NCBI GenBank assembly: GCA_947471745.1
Contig: CANJKZ010000064.1
Coordinates: 736,001-800,000, forward strand
Direction: 5' to 3'
From: Closterium sp. Naga37s-1
Lineage: Eukaryota > Streptophyta > Zygnematophyceae > Desmidiales > Closteriaceae
Length of the DNA stretch: 64,000 nt
The notes beneath the pieces were generated by a model, which was given only the letters and a program-made list of their open reading frames with translations, was not told where the DNA came from and did no database searches. The translations under genes were made by a program, and so were the position numbers. This document shows, one piece after another, positions 23,801 through 34,218 of the stretch. Within the stretch, counting starts at the first letter, position 1. Each line of letters starts with the position of its first letter.

Positions 23801-26800
23801 GTACCTCCAGTACGAGCACCTCCGGGACCAGCGGCTCCAGTAACTCCAGTAGAAGCGCCTCCAGTAGCTAAGTCACCAGCTCTAGTGCCTCCAACGCCAG
23901 CGTCGGCCGCAGCAGGGCCCCCAGCTCCAGCAGTGCGACCCTGACGGCTAACGTACCACTCACGCAGCTGCTGTGGGGAGAGAGGGAGACGCCGACGAGA
24001 GAGCTGCGGCGAGGCACCAGCGGAGCGACTACGGAGGCGACCGCTCCAAGGAGACTGCACACCAGGCGCCTCAGCGCCCCCAGGCGCAGTACCCCCAGAC
24101 TCAGTACCCCCAGGCGCAGCACCCCCAGACTCCGCACCCTCAGGCTCAGCACCCCCAGGCTCCTCACGCTCAGGCTCAGCACCTCCAGGCTCCACACCCC
24201 CAGGCTCAACACCCCCAGGCTCCGCACCCCCAGGCTCAGCACCCCCAGGCTCCGCACCCCCAGGCTCAGCACCCCCAGGCTCCACACCCCCAGGCTCAGC
24301 ACCCCCAGAAGCAGCACCCCGAGCAGGACCACTCCCAGCAGGACCTGAGTCACCAGTGACCTCAACCGGCTCAGTCAAGGGAGGAGGGTCTACCTGAGAC
24401 ACACCTGAAGGAGCAGGACCTGGAGCGGGGAGGGGGTCTACCTGGGGAGGACCTGGAGCGAGAAAGAGGCGGGGGGGGGAGAGAGGCAGTGTGGTAGGGA
24501 AAGAGACGGTAAAAGGGGACCGACTCGTCAAAGGTGACGTCCTGAGACGCAAAGACACGGCGCGAGGCGGGGTCGTAAAACTGCCAGCCAGGCGCGTCAG
24601 GGACAAAGCCAAGGAAGACGCAGGGAATGGCGCGAGGGGAGAGCTTGTCCGCAGTGGTATCGCGGACAAAGATACGAGCACCCCAGACCCGGAAACGCGA
24701 CGCATCGCCAACCTCCCCCGTCCAACGCAGTGTGGGCGAAGTCTCCGGCACGGAGACACGGGGCCAGAGGTTGAGCTGCTGCGCGGCGTACCGGACCGCA
24801 AACGGCCACAGAAAATGGGGGGCAGCCGCATGGATCATGGAGGTACGAGCGACCTCCATGACTAAGCCAATGCGGCGCTCAGCAACCCCATTCTGCTGCG
24901 GAGAGGCCGGAAGCGTGAACGTCTGGCGGATGCCGTGCTCCTCACAGTAGGCTCGCAAGAGGTCGGAGGTGAACTCACCACCTCTCTCGGAGTGCAGACG
25001 CAGGACAGGAAAGTCCGAGTGGAACCGCTCGCGGAGCTGGAGACGAAATGCGCGGATCCAAGGGATCAAAACATCAGGGACATCCCCCTTGCGCTGCAAG
25101 GGGAAGACCGTGGTGTAACGCGTGTAGTCGTCGACTACCAGCAGGAAGTACCGCTCGTGGCCCTGTCCACGGACGCGGGCTGGGCCCCACACGTCCAGGT
25201 GGAGAGTCTGCAGCGGAGCCTCTATCGGAGGGAACGAGGAGGAGTGAGGAGCGGCGCGCTGCCGCCCCTCGACGCAAGGAATGTAGGGTGGCGCAGGCGA
25301 GGGAGGGAGGGAGGGCAGAGACCTGGGAGGACCAGAGACCAGGTGGCGAGAGTGCATGCCACGAAGGCGAGGCAGGGAGGGGTGACCAAGGCGGTGGTGC
25401 CAAAGGAGAGTCTGGTGCGACAGGCTGCGACACTCACACCGGGTAGCTACCTGAGCGGACGCGTACAGCTGAGGAGACAAAGGGGTGGAGCGCGACGCAG
25501 TGGTGAGGGTGTACAGACTGGACCCAGGCGCACGTGTGAACGTGGCCAGGTGGCGGCCGGTCCGAGAGCACGTGCAGATCGCCACACGATGTCCTCCAGG
25601 AGTAAAGGTGTCAACCCAGTGATCCTGAAGGACGGCGTTGCTCACCAGGTTCGTAGAGAACGAGGGGAGGTGGAGACCAGACAGCTCACCAGACGGGACC
25701 GCCGGACACGGAAGCACAGTAGTGGTCCGTGCTAGCACTGGGCCCCCAGAGGGGTCAGCCAGTGAGACAGGGACAGGTGCAGGGAGGGGAGTGACTGTGG
25801 TGCTATCGCGAAAGAAACAGCGGGAAGCACCAGAGTCAAGTGTAAAGGTGTGCGAAGCCTGAGCGGACGCAGTACCAGGGAGAGCAGACTCGCTAGCACC
25901 TAGGGCTGCAGACTCTATACCTGGGTCAGGCGGCATACACAAGTAGCAGTCACCCTCAGCACTAACAGTCAATGCATACATGGCAGCAAGAATTGCATCA
26001 TAGTCAAGATCAAAGATAGGAACACCACGCCTAGACAGGTCTGCCCAGTGGGGAAACTCAGTAGCCTCCGGAAACTTGGCGCGCCAGGCGTCGCTAAGCC
26101 GAGAGAAGCAGCGGTACTCAGTGTGAACACCGTTGCATGGGCGACCAGTGCGGGGACCCGTGCGAATGATATAGGGGCAGCGAATAGGACCCCCAGACGC
26201 CCCACGCTGAGCATACCAGTCACGAAGCTGCTGAGTCATGGGGGTCTCACGCTGGCTCTGCTGCTGCTGCTGCTGTCCCTGGCCACCACCGGAGCTCCCC
26301 TTCTGGCCGGATCCACTCCAGCCCCCACCACCGCTGCCACCACCGCTCCCTCCTCCCCCACTACCGCCGCTGCCACCTCCACCGCTCCCAGTGCCACCGC
26401 CGCCCCCACCACCACCTCCACCCCCACGACCACCCCCACCACCTCCACCTCCCCCGCCGCCTCCACCACCGCCCCCTCCACCGCCACCCCCACCTCCCCT
26501 GCCACCCTTGTCGCCCCTGGCGCTGCGGCGCTTCCCACTAGGAGCGGAAGCAGCCCCGACCTCCTCAGCACCAAGGTAGTCGAGAGCAGCAGCAGCGGAG
26601 GCATAGGAGGGGACAAGAGGGGAGGGGGAGCACCCCTCAAAGAGGGGAGTGCGAGGACTGCCACGAGCAGCACCTACAGCGAGAATGTTCTTTTCGGCTG
26701 CTAGGAGGTGCTTCTCGAAGTCGTCGACAGTGAGAGTGGTAGGGTCTAGCACGAGAAAGTGGTCCCTGACGGAGCGAAGAGTGTCAGGGAGGCGGGTAAC

Positions 26801-27349
26801 GAGGAAGTAGAGAGTAAAGTACATCGGTGGTTGATTCTGGGCGAGGAACTCGTCTGAGAGGGCAGTACGAAAGCGAGCGCCGCTAGTGCGCAGGTGAGAG
26901 ATGAGGTCCTCAGCAGTGGTAAACGAGGACAGGTCGGGGAACAGGTAGGATAGCATAAGGCGACCTAGGGCTGGGAAGAGTAGCGGGCAACTACAGCGTC
27001 ATACAGTGCCTTAGCAGTCTTGTGCTGGCTAAAATGCGCGCGCTCTGTGATCGGCAGATGGTTGCGAATAGCGAGGCGCGCAGCAGCATCACGAGTCTGC
27101 CACTGTGAGCGGTCGAGAGCGGTTGCAGTGTCAGCTGGAGCAACGGCAGTGCCAGACGCGTGATCGAACAGTGAAACACCGTCCTTGGCATCAGTCATAA
27201 GAAACAGTTGCAGGTCGTCGAGCCAGGTGGTAAACTCTATCGGGCGACCGTCAGGATCGAAAGCAAGAACGTTAAGCGTCGCCATGATTGCAGCGTAGGC
27301 AAGAGTAGCGCGCAGGCGGTAAGGCAGAGTGCAGGCCAGGAGAAGCTGC

Positions 27350-27760
27350 GTGCAAGGCTGCAGTGGCGGCGCACGAGCTGCTGGGGCGGCGCGCAAGTGG
27401 CTAGGGCGGCGCACGGGGCAGCAGCGGGCCGCGCGCGGGCTCCTAAGGCGGCGCGCGGGGCAGCAGCGGGCCGCGCGCAGGCTCCTAAGGCGGCGCGCGG
27501 GGCAGCAGCGGGCCGCGCGCTGGCTCCTAAGGCGGCGCGCGGAGCAGCTGCAGGCTGCGCGACCGGCGGAGGCGACGCGCGGGGCAGCAGCGGGCTGCGT
27601 GCGGGCGGCGGACGCGACGCGCGGGGCAGCAGCGGGCTGCGCGGGCGGCGGACGCGGCGCGCGGGGCAGCAGCGGGCTGCGCGGGCGGCGGACGCGGCGC
27701 GCGGGGCAGCAGCGGGCTGCGCGGGCTGCTAGAGTGGCGCGCGCGGAAAAAAAAGGCAGC
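27350..27760. repeat. GC-rich tandem repeats in the 5' leader of copia element 3
   Basis: Repeats of about 60 bp and then about 39 bp with core GCGCGCGGGGCAGCAGCGGGC. Their position matches the leader minisatellites of elements 1 and 4, but the sequence is different. Confidence 0.85.
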
Positions 27761-27910
27761 GCGCGCGGGCAGCGCAGCGCAGGCAAGGCAGGGCGCGCGC
27801 GTGAGGCGCAGCGCAGGCAAGGCAGGCAAGGCAGGTGGGGCAGCGTGGTAACCGCAACGGTAGGTGGGCCCGAAGTAAGACGGTCCTACGGACCTAATGC
27901 TCTGAAACCA

Positions 27911-28044
27911 TGTCTGAAATTCTAGGCAGGAATGAATGCACTGGGAAAGTGTTGGGTACAAGTATGAAACCCTAAAAGGGGCTGTACCCCATATTGGCTA
28001 CCCCACTACAGCCTAAACATATATAGCATACATAGAATTTGACA
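27911..28044 (-). repeat. 5' LTR of copia element 3
   Basis: 134 bp, starting TGTCAAATTC in element orientation. The adjoining target duplication overlaps the stop codon of pseudogene B. Confidence 0.93.
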
Positions 28045-28045
28045 T

Positions 28046-29557
28046 TCATGACCGACGTGGACGATTCACCAGCTCATCCAGCTTCTTCCTCAACAAGAAG
28101 GCTTGGTGATACTTGTTTGTCTGAATACTGGTCAGCAAGTTGTCCAGTGTGACCTCCAATGCTCGAAGATACCCATCAATCTGAAACGCAAAAGTAGTCA
28201 CCAGCAGTAGAGGGGCATTTCCTGGCATTGCCATACCATTCAAGTAGGGTAGATGTGCTGCTGACTAAGCTCACCTCGTCAAGTCCTTCTGAAAATGGGG
28301 TTGCAGAGAAGTCCAGCCGTGAGTAGGCAACCACAGATTTCTCTGCTTTCACAGTATCTTCTCTTTTCTTGTTCAACACAGCTTCGGCCTGGCTAGTGAA
28401 GTGCTTTTGCACACCTTTGCCTCCAGCGCTTGCGGCACCTGCCAGAGAGAGATAGTTTACTGACTGGACAACAGAGAATTGAAAAAAAAAAGTATTGATG
28501 TTATACTGTACCTCCAATGCAAGCTATGGTCCCCAGAAAAGTAGCACCATACACAAATAATGGGATTGCAAGGACTACACATCCAGCCAAAGCACATGTA
28601 AGAACCGTGTCCACTTTTTTAGCTGTGGCAATACCCTGTGCAAGAAAAAGCAGGGAGTGAGAGCGTGTGAAAAAAAGGAATTAAATATTGACAGTATTAA
28701 AAGAAGCTCTACCTCAGCTTTCTGATCGCAGCAATGTTGAGAGTCTTTCTTCATCTTGGATTCCATTTCTTTACGAAAACATATAGTTAGACGAAGTTTC
28801 TTTGTATCCCTGTTAAAGCTCAAGGCCCAAATTGCGGGCCGCGCGAGGCAAGTTTAGTAAGGTTGATCGAGTGCTGCTTTGCAGCTTTAGCTGGGCGAAT
28901 TGTGGTTACGAAATGTACGAAGCCATCTGATTGGCCAGAACATTTGAGTCAGCGAATGGAACAGGTGGTGCGGGAAACTGGCAAGAGTAATATTTGTGCA
29001 ATATGGGACTCGCGCAACCAAACCTGAACAAACATTTGAGTCAGCGAATTTTGTTTTGAGTGTGGCGAGAAGCTGGGCGAAACCAAACCCCTACACCCCT
29101 CAAACACCTCGACTTTCCTACTCAGCTCCCCCACCACCCAAGGGTCAACTTTAGTAATCCTGAACAATCTATCAGAAAACTTTTTCAATTCTCACAGCTC
29201 CTGCAAGGTCTTGCCACCGATGGCACAAAATTCTTCCAGCTCCTTACCACCTGAGGGAAGCAGCGTGCCATCAGGTATCGAACATCATTCTAAAAAAACG
29301 AGAAAAAAAACCAGACAAAAAAACTGTGCAATAGCTTACCAGGTGCTTCGAGTTTCGGTAACGCCTGCAACTTCTTCTGGATGCGCGAGCACCCTGGAGA
29401 CAGAGTCGACTTGTATGCTGCACACAGTTTCGCCGCATCTACGCAAACCTGTCGAACTCCATCGTTTTCGTGGGCGCCCAGGTCTCTCGCACAATCCTCA
29501 AAGTCGGAATACTCAAAGAAAACAATCAGGATTTATTACAGGACCGCGAGAAGCCAT
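28046..29557 (-). pseudogene. Gene B: decayed paralogue of gene A
   Basis: The exons of gene A are recognisable in order: first exon 29557-29341 (YSDFEDCARDLGAHENDGVR, KLEAPG), second exon start at about 29250 (GGKELEEFCAIGGKTLQEL), second exon end about 28823-28715, then the hydrophobic exon, VLNKKREDTVKAEKS and the C-terminus AFLLRKKLDELVNRPRRS. The first exon has lost frame relative to the ATG, the second is closed early, and about 350 bp of unrelated sequence (about 28830-29180) separates its two halves, so I call it a pseudogene. Later exons and the splice sites are well kept, so a shorter product from another start cannot be excluded. The stop codon abuts copia element 3. Confidence 0.7.
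28830..29180. repeat. Insertion splitting the second exon of pseudogene B, with 17-19 bp direct repeats
   Basis: About 350 bp with no counterpart in gene A. It contains ACATTTGAGTCAGCGAA twice, near 28940 and 29032. No long open frame and no clear terminal inverted repeats were seen, so the type of insertion is unknown. Confidence 0.5.
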
Positions 29558-30191
29558 GGCCGACAAACACTAAGACGGGACGACAGCTCGTCTTCAAAGG
29601 AACACCACCGTGATGAATGCAAGCATTGAGGCAGACACATGCTTGCTGTTCTGAAACCCAATTCCCCATTGTACCTGATTACTAATGACGTTCATAACGA
29701 AAGAGTAGCTGCTAGAGAGGTTCTGCCTCGATTGTGTCGACGGTTGACAGGGCAGGGAGGTCTGCATGTCTCAGCAAACGTGATAATGTCAATGTCTAGT
29801 GACCGCCCAGACAGCGCCTCGACAGTACTCAGCAAAAACAGCCTCGCTAAATGGGATTTTCACTCCTCTCGAACCCTTCCATCTAAACAAAAACCAGTCT
29901 CTTTTGTTTACAGATATTGCTGAGGAGAATGCATATTAATCATGCAGAATTTGCCTGACACAGCCTTTGCATAGCCTGGGAAGAAAATACGATTCTCTAG
30001 ATACTAGTTTTTGAGACGGCCAAAGGATGCATATGCTCTTTTTCCATATAGTTAACCTGTGGAATAAAACTACTAGTACCGGTAAGCTCACCCAACAAGA
30101 TTATGATATGTAGAAAAAACTTAATACATAGGCTGGTCGGGGATACAAGATCGCGCTGTTCACTGTCACGCTATTACGTGTACCACGTGTA
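29558..30191. other. Upstream region of pseudogene B and AT-rich spacer
   Basis: 29558-29930 is the duplicated upstream region shared with gene A. The remaining 260 bp up to the next LTR are AT-rich and show no gene or repeat I could identify. Confidence 0.6.
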
Positions 30192-30342
30192 TGTCAAATG
30201 TTTATATATTCTATATATTGTTAGATAGGCTACAGTGAGTTGCCCTCTAAAGGGTACAACACTTTAGGTCGACATTTGTATCTCCTTGTCTCTCCTTACT
30301 CAATCATCACTCTCGACACTTGTCTCCTAGCCTATTTTAAGA
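30192..30342 (+). repeat. 5' LTR of copia element 4
   Basis: About 151 bp, TGTCAAATG at the start and the tRNA-Met-type primer site directly after it. No partner LTR was found in the window. Confidence 0.8.
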
Positions 30343-30689
30343 TGGTATTAGAGTAGGTTTTTACTCCCTCCCACGCTTCCGCTCCCTCCCTTAGCCGGTC
30401 CCGAGGCGCCCGTCCCTTAGGCCCCGTTTCGTCGCGGGTAGGACGGCCCCCGCGGGCCTCGTTTTCGTCGCGTTTAAGGGCCCCCGCGGGCCTCGTTTTC
30501 GTCGCGTTTAAGGGCCCCCGCGGGCCTCGTTTTTCGTCGCGTTTAAAGGGCCCCGCTGGCCCCTCGTTTCGTCGCGCTCCAGAAGGGACTCTCCCCCCCC
30601 CCCCCGTGGGCCCGCGTAGTCGTTCTTAGCCCGCAGCAGCGCGCGCGTTAGCCAGCGGCAGCCGCGCACGCCACTGCAGCACGCGCATT

Positions 30690-31095
30690 GCAGCAGCAGC
30701 GCGTGCATTGCTGCAGCAGCACGGCTAGGCAGCAGCGCGTGCATTGCAGCAGCAGCACGGCTAGGCAGCAGCGCGTGCATTGCAGCAGCAGCACGGCTAG
30801 GCAGCAGCGTGTGCATTGCAGCAGCAGCACGGCTAGGCAGCAGCGCGTGCTCCTGCAGCAGCAGCACGGCTAGGCAGAAGCTAGCCGCCAGCAGCAGCTA
30901 GCCACCGGAACCTAGCCGCCAGCAGCTGGCGCCAGCTAGCCCCTCCCACCCGCCCACAGCCCCTTTCAACCGCTCACAGCCCCTTCCAACCGCTCACAGC
31001 CCCTTCCAACCGCTCACAGCCCGTTCCAACCGCTCACAGCCCCTTCCAACCGCTCACAGCCCCTTCCAACCGCTCAGAGCCCCTTCCAACCGCTC
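30690..31095. repeat. Two minisatellites in the leader of copia element 4
   Basis: A 36-bp unit with core CAGCAGCACGGCTAGGCAGC (about four copies, 30690-30880), then a 20-bp unit CCCCTTCCAACCGCTCACAG (about seven copies, 30960-31095). Confidence 0.9.
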
Positions 31096-34000
31096 ACATC
31101 CCCTTATCACGCGCGCACACCACCCAGGACCACCCGACCTCCGTTGGTTCGACACTCGCGTCACTCTTACTCACAGTGTTTCGCACCGTCGCGGCTGGAG
31201 GCCACTCCGCTTAGCTGTTTAGGCTAGTCCTGACGTTCGTTGTTAGCTAGGTCTCTCCTCGCTCCGCCAGCCCCTCGAACGACTCTCTGGCTCCTCGATC
31301 GGCTCGTCAGCCCTGCCTCCTCCAGCCGTGTGCTCCTAGCTCAGCTAACTCCCAGCTCCGTTCGTTTAGACTGGCGTTCCTAGCTCAGTTTTCCTCCGTG
31401 CTCCAGCAGTACCTCGCCTAGTCCCACCTGGCGCTCCTCGCTCCTAGCTCCGTTTGCTCCGTGCTCCAGCTGTTCCTAGCCTAGCGTCCAATATGGACTC
31501 CTCCCGCCGCCTTCGTTTCGATGCAGAGGGGCGCCCGATAGAGTTCGGCACCTGGCTCCGCCAGACTCAGCGCTATCTCACCAGTCAGCGCCAGGACGGC
31601 GCCACCCTGTACGCCCACGCGTCCGGCGCCCTCCAGGCACCACCGCGTCCCGAGCCCCTCCCTGCCGTGCCCCCCCCGACTCCGGAGGCACAGGCGGACT
31701 ACGCTCGTCTCGTCTTGGCGCGGGACGTTTGGGACTCCCGTGACGCTGCGGCTGCACTCGCGCTGACCGAGCTCCTTCCACCGACTGAGGCCGCTCACTT
31801 CGACCTGGTAGAGACTGCGAAGGAGGTGTATGATGCTATTTCTGCACGCTATTCCACCCCTTCCTCTGCCTCCCTCAGCCGCATCCTCATGCCGTTCGTG
31901 TTTCCCGACCTCGGCTCTTTTGCGACTGTCTCTGACCTAGCCACACACTTGCGCTCCCTTGTCGCTAGCTACCGAGCAGCTTGCACTGAGGCTCAGCTTC
32001 TTGTTGCTCCTCCTCCTATTTGGCTCACAATCCACTGGGTAGTCACTCGTCTCCCTGACCGCCTCTCCACTGCCCGTGACGCACTTCTCCAGCATCACCC
32101 CAGTGAGCTTACGATTGATCTTCTCGAGACCACTCTCGGGAAGATCGAGAGTAACCTCCTCTCTGTTGCCTCAGCCACTGACGCAGTTGCCCCTCGTTTG
32201 TTTGAGGGGTGTGCTGTCCCCCAGCTTCCTACCTTCACTGCTACACGTGCCTCTGCTGCTGTGTCGGTTTCTGAGGACACTGCAGCTGTTTCTGCCGCTG
32301 ACAGGCAGAAACGGGGCAAGGGGGGCAAGAAAGGGGGGAAGGGGGGTGGCGGCGGTGGAGGAGGTGGCGGTGGTGGAGGCGGCCCTGGGGGCGGCAGTGG
32401 TGGCGGTGGTGCCCCAGGCGGAGGGAGCTCTCTAGGAGGTGCTGACCCACCTGCTGGAGGAGGTTCGACCAGCGGTGGTGCGGGGCCCCAGCAGCAGCAG
32501 CCACAGCAGCAGCAGCCACAGCAGAGACAGCAGCTGCACCAGGGACAGCAGCAGTGGCAGGCACCACAGCAGTTTCAGACGTGGGGACCCCCACTGCAGT
32601 GGGGTCCGCAGCAGCACTGGGGCCCTCCGCCACAGTGGGGACCTGGAGGACCCGGGAGCACTGGCCGCAGCAGCAGCACTACCAGCTGGGCCCCTCGCCC
32701 CCCGCGGCGCGACACCGGCCCCTGCGGCCACTGGTGCGTCACCGGACCTGGCAGTCCCTGTGTCTGCGGCCGCGACGACCACTCTGCAGCGCGGTGCTTC
32801 CGCCGCCTCGACGACCTCTACCGTGCACGCTGGGGTCCTGAGGCGACCACCCCGCGCTGGGCTCGCCTGCTAGCCCGTAAGATTCCTGTATTTGAACTGT
32901 CTATGGACGATGCTCGTCAGTATGCTTTGTATGCTGATGTTGACTATAGTGCTGATGGATTTGTGTGCTCGCGTGTTCGTAGTCTAGGATGCTTGCCTCC
33001 TGTTAGTGTAGACCTGTGCCTCTCTAGTCTAGGTGCTTGTGTTTCTGCTCTAGGTGCTTGTGTAGCCTCCGGACCTGACACGCCTCTGGCTGAGGCATCT
33101 CTGTCGTTCACGCTGGACTCTGGCGCGTCGCAGTGTTTCTTCCGCGACCACACGACCCTCACACCACTTCTTGCTCCGGTTCCGGTAGCTTTGGCTGATC
33201 CTTCTTCAGGACCAGCCGTTGCGCGCAGCTCCACCACCCTCCCGTGCCCTGTGGTCCCCTCTGGTGTCTTGCGCGGCCTCCACATCCCCTCGTTCACTCG
33301 GAACTTGGTGGGTGTTGGATACCTCCAGGACAGGGGGATCACCGTTACCTTTGTGGGGGGGAGTCGGACTGCAGTCTGTACTGACGCTACCACAGGTGCT
33401 GTTCTGGCCACGTTCACCAGGGAGCCCCGCTCCGGTCTCTACGTTCTCCACACCGAGCGCTCCCCGGTCGCGTCCTCCCCTCAGGTTGTTGCGTCCCCTC
33501 CGACCCAGGTCCCCAGTCCAGTTGCTGTGTCTAGCCAGGTAGTCGTGTCCAGTCCGGTCGCTGTGTCCAGTCCAGTCGCTGCGTCTTGCTCCTGTCGCTC
33601 TCTCGCCCACCGCACCGTCCTGTGGCACCACCGTCTTGGCCACCCGTCGATCCCTCGCCTTCGTGGCATGCTCAGTCAGGGACTAGTCACAGGTCTCCCA
33701 CGCACCTTCCCGTCGCTCCCTCTCTCGCTTGCCCCTCCTTGCTCTCCGTGCGTCGCCGGTCGCTTACGCGCCACTCCCCACTCCTCCTCCCTTCGTCCGG
33801 CCACCGCTCCCTTCGAGACTCTCCACTTGGACGTCTGGGGCCCTGCCCCGACGCAGGGGTCTGGGAGGGAGCGTTACTTTCTGGTGGTCGTCGACGACTT
33901 CTCCAGGTACACCACAGTGTTCCCTCTTGCGAAGAAGTCCGAGGTGACTGCTACGCTGATCAGGTGGCTTCTAGCCACTGAGGGCACTCGTGGTCGTCGA

Positions 34001-34218
34001 GTCAGTTGTCTTCACTCCGACCGTGGGGGCGAGTTTCGCTCCGGCATTCTCGGCGGATTCTGCGGCGAACAGGGCATCACCCAGTCCTGGACGCTGCCAG
34101 AGTCCCCACAGCAGAATGGGGTTGCTGAGTGCCGCATAGGCTTGGTCATGGGCATCGCCCGCACGTCCATGATTCATGCCCGTGCGCCCCATTTTCTGTG
34201 GCCCCATGCGGTTCGCAC

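Larger units (their letters stand above)
20711..28044 (-). mobile_element. Copia element 3: full-length Ty1/copia LTR retrotransposon, young
   Basis: Flanked by TTCAT target duplications (20706-20710 and 28045-28049) and 134-bp LTRs differing at two positions (about 98.5%), so this is the youngest datable insertion here. Parts in element order: 5' LTR, tRNA-Met-type primer site (complement of GCTCTGAAACCA), GC-rich repetitive leader, gag with a long glycine tract (about 27300-26240), protease, integrase (to about 24400), Gly/Ala/Pro-rich linker, reverse transcriptase with YVDDLVFA and RNase H (22800-21072), polypurine tract and 3' LTR. All parts are present but the frame is broken about three times. 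It belongs to the same lineage as elements 1 and 4. Confidence 0.92.
30192..34218 (+). mobile_element. Copia element 4 (front half): 5' LTR, gag, protease, integrase
   Basis: Plus-oriented Ty1/copia of the same lineage as elements 1 and 3. Parts: a 5' LTR of about 151 bp (30192-30342, starts TGTCAAATG), primer site TGGTATTAGAG, leader with tandem repeats, then one long frame from Met at 31493 (MDSSRRLRFDAEGRPIEF) through gag with a long glycine tract, protease (TLDSGASQCFF) and integrase (HLDVWGPAP, SPQQNGVAE). The copia reverse transcriptase, RNase H and 3' LTR are not found; the sequence passes into a Ty3/gypsy element instead. It is a fossil half-element. Without a second LTR its age cannot be estimated. 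Confidence 0.9.

Noticed and set aside
30690-30880. Possible CRISPR-like array
   Set aside because: Units are contiguous tandem repeats without unique spacers, inside a copia leader in a plant-type genome.
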